DNA of 60,000 nt, from contig NC_079876.1 of assembly GCF_029227915.1 (NCBI RefSeq), forward strand, positions 19,532,001 through 19,592,000, in the 5' to 3' direction. A program made the translations under genes and the position numbers. How positions within the stretch are numbered: the stretch's first letter is position 1; each line of letters begins with the position of its first letter. Below the pieces are notes generated by a model that saw only the letters and a program-made list of their open reading frames with translations, was not told the DNA's origin and searched no databases. This DNA is from Hydractinia symbiolongicarpus (lineage: Eukaryota > Cnidaria > Hydrozoa > Anthoathecata > Hydractiniidae). Of the stretch, positions 23,701-35,000 are shown one piece after another.

Positions 23701-26700
23701 TCAACCTCTACACGTTACAGGCAACGAATAAACTAAATTTTGCCAATTTTTTTTTTTTTTTTTGGATTTGCAATGCTGACGACAGCAAACCAACATTTTC
23801 AATGTCCTATTGCCTAAGTGGATTTCTCCACGGGTCTTTATCGACTAGTCTCTATAATAATACGCTAAGTGTGTCCGTGTGTCTGTGACAGGCAAATTGG
23901 ATGTCTTCATTTTCCTTTGATGTTGCCGAAAAATGCATCTCTAATATGTCAAATTTTTTGACGTTATGGCGAGACGAAAATAACACTACTTTAACTGTAA
24001 TGGCTTCATTAATTTAATATAGGATATATTGCATTAATGAAGCCATTACAGTGCACCTAACACTTTGTGGCCAAATAATTTGGAAACGAGGTGGTGACGT
24101 CAATGATTTTTCACCGCGTGGGTAACTTTATGTAGGTTTTCCAAACCTGGGTCACCGAATCCGTTTCCGAATGGACGGGTTAATGACGTCATTAAAAAAC
24201 CTTTAAACCTTAATATCTCTGCATCCGTTTGTCAAAAGTACACGATCCCATATATTTTCTTGATCAGCGTTTCAAGATCTATACGATGAAGGCAAAAGGC
24301 ATACAAATTTCTAAAAAAAAATTTCTTTGGTGTTCTGAGAGGTCTTTTCTGACGTCAGTAAAATTTAAATGATGGTTGTTTTTCTCTGTTATCCTGCCTA
24401 AGTGGATTTTTCCACGGGCTTTTTCGACTAGTCTCTTATAATAATACGGAGAGTGTGTCCGTCTGTCTGTGACAGGCAAAGTGGATGTGTTCGTTTTCCT
24501 TTGATGCAGCCGAAATTTCATTTGAAGTCTCCGAAAAAGTTATATCCATTTTGCCAGTGGGTTTACTTTGTTTACATCACGTGATGAAAATGGAGCAACT
24601 TGATTTGCTGAAATAAATTTAACGGCTTTCTTTACAAAAATGGTGTCCCTCGACACCGAAATAAACAACAACGAAAGAACGGTCCCTTTGTCTTGAACAA
24701 AGTACAAAAAGTAATTTAGACAAAGAAAAGTCAAAGAAATGAAGTAAGAAGTGGTAGCTAGAGCTAGAAGTAAAGGAGTAAAGTTAGAAGTTGAAAATAA
24801 AGGATGGAGTTTGAAGTGGATTTGAAATCACAAAGAGTAAGAACCTTGATGTTTTCAGACATTTAGTTTTTATGTCACTGGAGCAAGCAGACTTGCATTT
24901 TCCAAGAAAAGCCTCAAATTCTTGAAGATTTATATTTTAGCGCTTTTTTTTTAAAAAAAACCTAGCCACCATATTTGTTTACATTTTCTTGCATAATTAA
25001 TGTCTCCCCTGGCGCGTAATTAATGTGTTTGTCCTAAAATTTAAAATCCTACATAAAGCTGTTAGCTGAGTAACAACTGGAAAACTTTGGTTTGTTGAAC
25101 TCACTTCTCACTGTAATGGTCTGTAATGTTATTATTTTTACATTACTATTGTTTCTCTTTATAAGTGTTTTACTAAGCATAAAGATCTAGCTTTAGTTTT
25201 AGCTAAGTGTTCCAAGTTTAATTATATTTAACTAGGCGTCTTAGCTACTGTTAGCTAGCTAATGTTAGCCTGTAAGTCAAGCTCCTCATCCCATGGCTAG
25301 CTCTAACCTATGACTTATGTTGTTATTCCTCTTTTTTATTATCTATAGCTAGCTACCTTAGTTTACAATCTACTCTTCTTTTATGAGCAAGAATTATGAC
25401 GTAACAAGCTAGCTATCTACCTAAAAAATCTTTCAAAGACTTAAACTTTTGCAGGGTAGTAGGGTGTATTTTTATGCCCATAAGAGTTTAATTATTTTTA
25501 CATTTCCTGTAAACTTTACAAGGGGACCACATGCAATATGACAAGTGGAATAAATTCTTTCAGAAATTAAAGTGTGTGTGTTAAGTTATTTTTTATTGTT
25601 TTGTTTCTGACATCCTGTTAAACTTTTGTCAGCTTATATGCATGTAAAATGCCAGGCTATTTTTACAGGGGCTGTAGCAACCTCGTTCCCCGTGCATCTT
25701 GTATCTTTTCTGACCCCGGGACGGCGATACGAACATGACCCTGGAGGAGGCCTCGTCTCGTGACCCTCCAATACACAGTATTTCTGTGTGTAATATTTAA
25801 TGAGATATGTCTCAATGTACCAAAGTTTTATATATAACCTTGCAGAGCTAAGCGAGATCGGCGTTTTACGTCACAGATACGTGCGGCGAGTTTGTTTTGA
25901 TTCCTCTCATCGCAACACAAACTTCTCGCATATTGCCTTAATACTTAACACATATTACTTAACTGAAACTGAATTCATATAAGTATTTACTTCAGAAGTA
26001 TTTTTTTTTTTTTTACATTTGTGGCCTCAACATTTCCAAAAAGCCACCTATTACTGATAAATTCTGCTTTTTCTTTTCTTAATGACATGTTTTTAAAACG
26101 CCTTGCAGCTTTTTTATTTTTTACTTAACAAGCTCACATTTAATTTACACACACATTTATGCAAAAACAAGGTTTTTTCTGTTTAAAACATAAATAATCC
26201 AAAAATTTTATCAAAAGCATTATGCTGGTTTGAAAATGGAGAAAAAGTCTACGTGTGATTTGTTTTCTCGATTTAATGTATCACTGCCTTAATAGTTTAG
26301 AAAGAATTGGTATGCGACTTTACCAACAGCAAAGTATTGCTACCTTGAGAAAAAAATGTTTCGGGAATAATTTTTTGAGGAAATTATTTTGGGGATTTTG
26401 GACCAAAATTAGTTTCATAAATTCGCACTTTTTAGAGCTCATCAAAATTCTGCTGCTGTTCAAAAATCGATTTTTTATTGATATATACATCTATTTATTG
26501 TTATCATTCTGCTTGGAAAATATTTAAAATGCAAAACTAGCTAACCGTGAAGATTAATTTAGTATTCTCATCAGAGCATCCTATCACAAAAAGATATCAG
26601 CAAAGAGATATTCCTTACAACTAAATTTTTTGTTTACTGGCATAATTTTAGGTTGAATCTTATCTGACATTTCTGGGGTTAGAATAGCTTTTAAAATTTT

Positions 26701-29700
26701 CTGAATCTGTATCTTGGTCAAAATTGATATGCTGTCAAAACGGCTTATCGGCGTCTCTGAAAAGGGCTATATTCTGAAACTCAGAAAGTATGATGATAAT
26801 AGAACTATTTTTTGGCTTAATTTCATCAAACCAATCTAAAACCATATCATGCCAAATCTCAACTCAATATTTCAATTTTTACTGTATACTCGGTTTAGAC
26901 TTTTTTTGTTATTTTTTATGTTCACTGCTTTTTAATTTTTATTAAATCTCTTGAGATAATATATCACAGTGGTGAGCTGTTAAATATCTACCACCATCTT
27001 CAGTACATCCTAATTTAACCATATGCCTGATTGAGCGCTCAATCAAATTTGATTAAGTTCGATTTTCTGAAATTTCTTCATAGCGTGTTAAAAAAAGGCC
27101 TAGCAAGAATCAGTATAAGAAAATCTTCCTACCTTTTTCTCTTCCTCAAAATGGCTTTGTAAATTTTTTGGTTTAAAAGTACTCCTTAACAAGTTTTAAG
27201 TCAATAACTTTATTTTTTACTGAAGCAATTGCACTTTGAATTTTCGTGAATTAGGCCGGGTAAAGGTGCATTCAATGATAAAATGGCTCCGACGGTTACC
27301 TACTGACTTTTTATATCTTTTATAGTAACCAAAGCATATAAGGTAATAAAACATGCCCACTAATAACAACCTGATATAATTTAAAATGTAATGTATATAT
27401 ATTTTGTAAAAAAAACATTTTCGATATTTTGTGCAAAATTATTTTGTCTATAAAGGACATGGGCAGCAATTTTATGCAACGTCATTCTTTGCAGAAAGCT
27501 GGAAATTAAACCTGGCCACTTGGAAACAAGTTGAGTTTCTTTCTTTTTTCTTATCTTGATAGTTTGCTAGGTATAGTGTGATAGCTAGCTAGCTAGCTAC
27601 TTTTCTAGTTTTATTAAACTTTCCCAGCTATTGAAATATTGTCATGTAAGCAGTATTACTTTATGATGTCTTATTTTATACTCTCATTGCTAGTAATGCT
27701 TTTTATTAAATTTTTTACTTTGAAAAAAAATTGATACTGCTGATACACCCCCTCCGCCATTTTAATTCGAACAGCTTCCTCCTGTTGGTCACAGACTCAC
27801 CGCCTCGCCAAAATGTTTTGTATGACGCAATAATTATTTGACATATCCGCGCCAATCAGGTTTCATATCGGACCAGCCTCCTCCAGGGCCATGTTCGTAT
27901 CGCCGTCCCGTGGTCAGAAAAGATACAAGATGCCCTGGGGACGAGGTTGGGGTTGTAGACATTTGATAAAATTTATGAGAGGATGGTATGGTTATCCGTT
28001 TATATTGTTTGTCTTGCTTGCTTGGTCTTTATTGATCTGCAAAAGGCGTTTGATACTGTAGACCATGCAATTCTTTTATCTAAATTAAATCATTATGGGA
28101 TTAGAGGTTTTCCTAAGCAATGGTTTAAATCATACCTTCTCAATCGTAACCAGTATGTGTCTATCAATGGCCACAGTTCTAATCTCAAATCTATTCCAAA
28201 TGGCGTACCACAAGGCTCTGTTCTGGGACCCCTCCTTTTCTTACTCTATATCAATGACATCTTTGATGCAGTAACTAACTCGGAAACTTTCCTATTTGCT
28301 GATGACACCTGTCTCCTATTTTCTCATAAAGATCTTACCATTATCAAAAAGAAAGTTAACCTTGATCTAAAGCTCTTACTACAATGGCCAAAACAGAAGT
28401 TATCCTTTTCAGAAATATCAGGAAAAAAATTAACTATGACATCAAGTTGAAACTAGGTGGTAAACGTCTCTCACTCTCATCACCTGGGGATTTACTTAAA
28501 TGAAAATTTAAGCTGGTTCTATCATTATAACACTCTTGCTCTTAAACTTCGTAGAGTCAATGGTATTCTCTCAAAATTACGTTGTTACTTATCTCGGAAA
28601 ACCCTACGCACTGTATATTTTGCCCTTTTTCAGTGTCATCTATCATATGCAACTCAAGTCTGGGGTCAAAATCTTCCACTCAACTCTCGTATTTTTAAAC
28701 TACAAAAATCTGCAGTTCGCCTCATAACTTTTTCTGATTACTATGCCCACTCTCAACCACCCTTTGATACTCTAAATATACCTCCCCTTGCTGATATAAC
28801 TTTCACATTAAACGTTCTCTTAGTGTATAAAACAACTTATCTCCTTCGTATATACAAAATTCTTTCAATCTGACTTCTCTGCCAAATACTCATGTAACTA
28901 GAGGATGCTCCTACAAACTTCTTTCTATACCATCTATTAGGACTTCAACATATGGTACGGATTCCATTCACTATCAAGCAATAAAAACTGGAACTCTCTC
29001 CAAAAGCATTTCAATTCTATTGATCGTACCTCACTTAGTCTTTCTAGACTTAAATTATTTACCTGTACATTTCTCAAAAAAATCAAAACTCATAAAATTA
29101 AATTTTTTTTGCATATTGCACATTTTGTTTATAAACAAAAACAGTTTTGAAACTATGCCTAACGGTGACCCCCTTAGATTAGCTTTTGCTAGTTGTCGGT
29201 CTCCTGACTGCTATAGCTTGTATTGTATTATTTTTATTTTTCAACATACAACTTTATATACATTTACACATTTATACACTTATATATTATATACTGTACA
29301 ATCTATATAGCAGCAAATACTACTTGCAAAGTGCTGTTTTTTGAAATTTTATATAAACTTTTATAGAAATAGACCACATGCAATATACTGAAAGAACAGA
29401 TTTTTGTAGAATTACACTTAAGCTTTTGTGCAAGCTGGTGTGCTTTTATATTTATATTTTATATATAACACACACTTCGTATTATTATATGAGATTATAA
29501 CTTTTGTTGGGAAAAACTATTTATTGCATTTTTGCTGGAAGAAGATTTCAGGGTTTCACGTTTTTGTTTTTGTTGAGAATTTTACAAAATTTTGTAGGGA
29601 TAAATGTTTGCTGATAATAAAAAAATACTTAACGTTCTGACTGAAACTGTTTTTGTTTTTTATGTTATGTAATCTAAGAGGCGAGGACTGTATACACTGA

Positions 29701-32000
29701 AATGACAGATTTTTCATAACCTCTTTGTGGAAGATTAATGGGTAATGGCAATATACGACATACTGTGAATGAAATTATTTTTGTTGATTTAGATGTGTTT
29801 CTCAAAAACCAATCTGTTTTATATTTTGTGTAAGCTTTTGTTTACGAATCATATACAATGTTTCCAAAATAATGATCTTTTTTTATTCAAGTTTATTCTT
29901 TTCTTATTGATTTTTTGACATTTAGGTTCAAAATTGTTCATAAAGGGCAGTACGGATCATCATACTAAAAAAAAATTTGTGTTCTTAACTGGATGATTTT
30001 TACATTTTTGTGGGGGAGGATGGTATGCAACTGAAATGACTGATTTTTGTAGATTTAAATTTGATGTTTTCCAAACTGTCTTTTTCATTTTTTTTGTATA
30101 AGCTTTTAAGGGAAAGACAATATTTAAAATGTGTAAATAACTTATTTTTGTTGATTTGTGCTAACTTTTGCAGGCCAACTTTTTGACATTTCAGGAATAA
30201 AATACTGAGGGTATTCTTGTAAGATGTATATATTTGAGAAGGGTTATTTATGGCATTGTTTTTATCCGTGTTGTGACTGTTGGTGTTGTAACTGTCAGTG
30301 TTCTCTTACTGTCAGTGTTCTTACTTTCGGTTTTGTAAGTATTGGTGTTGTGAGTGTCGATGTTGCGAGTGTCGTTGTTGTAACATTTTATCAACTAGAT
30401 TTTGCACCTTGGAAGCTGTTCTTTTTTGTTTTGCTTAAGATTTGACATTTGACGTCTTGTGTAAGATTTTAAGAACATTCTGTTTTGTATATGCGCTGCT
30501 GACGTTAGCAAAACATCTAAAGCAACCTATTTTTTAATGGCATTTTTCCTAAGTGGATTTTTCCACGGGCCTTATCGACTAGTCTCCTATAATAATACAG
30601 AGAGTGTGTCCATCTGTCTATGACAGGCAAAGTGGATGTGTTCATATTCCCTTGATGTGGCCGAAAAATTGATGTGTAATTTGGTAATCTTCCTGACGTT
30701 TCAGACGACGTCAATTCATTAAGACTTGACGTCGTTTAATAAGATTTGTGAAGCCATTGCATTCCAGTTAAAACCCTGTGGCCAAATAACTTGGAAACGA
30801 GGTCAAAAACATATGATCCTATATATTATTTTGATCAGCGTTTCAAGCTCTACAAAATAGCGGCAACGGATAAACAAATTTTCAAAAATAAATATTGTGT
30901 GCATTGACAGGTCCTTGAAGACGTCATCAAAATTCAAGTGGTGGTTCTTTTTTCCATTGTTCTCCTGAAGTGCTTTTCCCCAGAGGTGTTATTGACTAGT
31001 TTCTTTTTAATACAGAGCATTACACACGAAAAAAGAGGGTGTTTATAATTTAACTTAATAATAACTTCCAAAAAGCTTATGATGGTGGACACTGCTTTTC
31101 TTTTCGTCACGCAAGGATTACAAAAACTTCAAACTTTTTTGTGTCATATTGTAACGAGTTAAGTCTGTACAATAATAGACGTAATTTATTATTTGAACGT
31201 CAACTAAGTGGTGCCATGAAATGCGCCAAAAATATTTTAACGTTGCTCAAAACATCGACGATGCACGACGGGAAAAATCTTGTTAGCACGGGTAACTTTG
31301 TATAATATTTGTTGAATACATCATTGGGCTATAATTTTGCATTCTTACTTTAGATTAAAAGAGCAAAGGGCCAAAATCATTGAATATGAAAAAGAACTTG
31401 AAGAAAGGTATCACGCGTAACAGTTTTCATGTATCTCCCAAAAATGATACGCCACTTTAGTATACCTGTATGTGAGTTTTGCAGAGTGGATTTCATTATT
31501 ACAAATTTCCTTAACAAAGTCTATAAAATATCGCCTATAAAACTGGGCTGTGATATTTACAGACGGTTGACGTCAAAATAATATTGATGTTAACGAAGTT
31601 TATTTAAATTTGTGGAGACATCACGCTGTACTTATAAAACACTTGAAAACGAATGAAGATAGCTGATGTCATCACCCGCATAACTAGAGACCAGCTAAGA
31701 TTAAATTTAGTCAAATTGTCCAAGAAAGAACCTATCCAACAGATTTAGATACCACGGCTTAATTACGTTAGGGAAATTTAAGTACTTTAAAATTCGAACA
31801 TAAGTTTCTGAACAAAAAATCTTTTGCATATGAGCTCATTGGGGATGCCATCAATTTTATTATTATTGTTCCCCCCCATGAATCGACATTTTTCTGGGGA
31901 AAGTTAAACAAGTCTTTTAAATAAGGTTATATCATGCAGAAATATATTCTTTATCTTTACAGCACAACAAGTCATCAGACAGACCTTAACAAGTATGTAG

Positions 32001-32031
<31 letters not shown>

Positions 32032-35000
32032 TTGAAAATGCGCTAGTCCTATTTTCTAAGGTAGTGTAATACCACATAAAACATATAACATATAACCTTA
32101 AAAACAAACTTTAATTGCCTTTTTAAATGTTTTAGTTTTCAACAAGAGCTCAGTAGGAGGCAGTTGTATATAAAAGAAATAAAAGAAAGGTGAGACTAGA
32201 ATAAATTTTTAACTACGCTTTAAAACCCACCTTTCATTAAAACAACTTTGTTGTGTTCGTTCTCCTGATGAAATATGGAAACACCACGGTAGGCTGGAAA
32301 CAAGGTTGGTACTCAGCCACATGATCGGCCAAATGATAGAGGGTACTAAACCCGAGAGTATAGGTGTGCCGATCTGAATTGATAAAATTTTTTTGCTTTT
32401 ACACTGCGCAATAAATTTATCTAATTCCACAACCTGCTAGGCAAACACTTCAGCAACATATATACACTGTTATCAATCTTGTCCTGTTGTTCAAAATCAA
32501 TATATATGTATAAATATAAAACTATAAAGCAGTTAAAAACGGTAGACAAAATCAAATAAAAAAATCGGAAAATGACATACAAAAGGAACAATTGAAAGTG
32601 AAATGACAGACAAATATAAAATAAAAACCATGCAAAAATAGAAAAAATGGACAAAAGAGAACAAAAGATAACATGCAAAAACTACTTAAAATAATCTTTA
32701 ACTAAAGGTGAAAAATATATTTCTTGTTGAATATCCAGTGGAAGGTTGTTATAAACCTTTGCTACTGAAAACTTTACATTCATTTGACCATATTTCGACT
32801 TGAACAGTGAAGCTTGATCATATCTTGATCATATCTATATGGTGGTTGTTTCGAATATATTTTTGATGGTTAAGCACATGAAAATAATTTGAAAAATCAT
32901 CGATCATATTTTATTTACTTATTTTTATTTCATTAATATTTTTACAGGTTCTAAATATCAGTTAAAAATAAACTGTTCTTCCTATAAAGTCACTGACTGT
33001 AAAAATGTCGATGTTGTAGTTATCAACAATATTTTTAATATAATCCTTGTTTAAAGCCAATCCACGAACCTTTTGGTGAATCATACTCATTTTTTTTTTA
33101 AAAAAAAGGTAAATTATCTAATTCAGGTAAATTATACGGACCATTTGGTCCTGGAAAAGTTTCTATATCTCCTCCAAGTAATAATAACAGAAGTAAAAAG
33201 TTCATTTTTCTCTTTAAACGTCCACGAGATGTAATATTTAAAAAAGGTTGCAAAGCATTACGCAAGTTGCAAGCAAAATTGAAACCAGCCAATAGTTGTC
33301 CCTAGTGTTTTTTGTTTCTCTTTGATATAATACGACGAGGTGCTTACATCTTACTGCAACTGATATCTGGAAATACACCAAAACTGAATATCATAGACGT
33401 AGAAAACCCTGGGGACGAGGTTCTAAAATAAACTCATCGCGGATCAACAACAACTCGTTGCGCAAAAGTAGTGATTTTTTTGGCAAAAATACAATATATG
33501 TATGCGGAATATTTCTTTTCAGAAGGTACGAGAAATTTAGATCGCCCGAAACTAAACAAAAACGATTACCGAGAAATTTCTTAAAACCTCTTTCCACAGA
33601 ATTATAAAATTAAATATTGATAATAATCACAATTTTGTAAATGTTGTAAATTTTGAAAAAATTATTGCAAGGTTTGAGTGTTGAAAAATTTATCAACATG
33701 CGAAAGTAGGTAAACAAAGTAGAACTTCCAGGTAAAGGCACTGTCTGATAAAAGATAACAGTTCTTTTAAGAACTTCGCTACCACATAGTAAGTTTATTT
33801 TAATTTTTGTAGATTTTTGAATCATTGTTGGCTTATCGGCATCCTCGTGTATATTTTCCCCTGTTAGTTTTGGATTGGTGACTTAATTTATTGCCACGAT
33901 GCCACAAAATAAAGAAGCAACTTGAGTTTTAGGAAATATTTAAAAATTGCATAATAATATTTAAAAAGAAAGAGTTTTGTTAATCATTATGAATTGAATT
34001 TTCTTCTTCTGACTGTACAGCTAGAGGTAGCTAGCTAATGATTCGATTAAAGGATGACAGCAAAAATAATTTTCCATGATGGCCACAGGCACCAAAAAGT
34101 AATTTAGTTAGCTAGCTACATCAAACCAAGGAAAAAACGTAAATATAACTTTCAAATCATCCATTCCTTCGCAACTCACTCACTTTTCTTCTGCTGCATG
34201 GAAAGGATACCACAAACATGCCAATTCAAGCTGATAATTTGGTACTTTAAAATCTTTTTAATGAAGCCATAAATATAACACGTTTTTGCGCATTATGAAC
34301 GGTCAAATTAATATAATGTGCCTTCAAAAGTATATACAAGCTTTCCTAGTCCAAATATTAAGAGAAATGGCATGCCAACTAAGCCAGTTACTATCAGGAC
34401 TTGGTATAAACTATGTAGTTGTGTTTGGTCTGTAAAATACACGATAATTCCAATTAGCCGATAGCCGTTTTCTGATTGCTTGAGTGTAGTTCCCAGTCTT
34501 TCGCTCCCGGCAAACGGAAAATCGGGAAATCACTGGGGGGGGGGGGGTGATACGAAAGACGGGGGCAGGGGGGTACAAAGCCTATTTATTGGCATTTTTA
34601 GCTAACTTTTATTAGAGCTGCTCGGTCCAAACTTATTTGTTCTAGTAGACAAAAAAATAACCTACCCTTTCGTGAAAAAATATTATTCTTATTTCTTTAC
34701 CCTGATTTGATATAATTTTTTTCTATCGAAGTTTTGAGAATCTCAATAATTCTCTTGGTATACCTCGCGTGTAGCAAACGTGCTCCACAATTTCGTTTTT
34801 CTGTTGGACACAGCATAATTTCGGAATGATTTCGGAATCACGCCAGAACCAGATAAACAACGAAAACATGCCCGGAAGCTAATTTAGTTTGAAGGTGATG
34901 TTGTTCGGTTCATAAGTCCCCTTTGACCTTTTTCTCTCCTAAATACTTTGTATCTATAGGAATATTTATTTTGTTGTTTTTACATGTTAAGATGAATATA

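Larger units (their letters stand above)
24432..30582 (+). mobile_element. Long Helitron-type unit, array A unit 3, with nested insertions
   Basis: Starts TCTCTTATAATAATACG next to unit 2 and ends with GTGGATTTTTCCAC and CGACTAG at 30582, abutting unit 4. Between the ends are a TIR element (25678-27949) and a LINE fragment (27983-29115). The last 1 kb resembles 41285-41816 and 43000-44595 (GATGGTATGCAACTGAAATG, then GACTGATTTTTGTAGATTT). That shared part is itself made of degenerate units around TGCAATATACTGAAA..TGATTTTTGT. 30260-30385 is a GTTGT/GAGTGTC-rich tract. No Rep/Hel gene was found. Treating the whole span as one unit is inferred from end spacing. Confidence 0.6.

Noticed and set aside
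30224-30445. Cys/Val-rich 73-codon frame that might be a small secreted peptide
   Set aside because: The same GTTGT/GAGTGTC-rich tract recurs in other Helitron copies (41535-41620, 44255-44300) without keeping the frame.
24432-30582. Autonomous Helitron encoding Rep/helicase
   Set aside because: No HUH or helicase motifs were found in any frame; the only coding remnant is a LINE reverse transcriptase.
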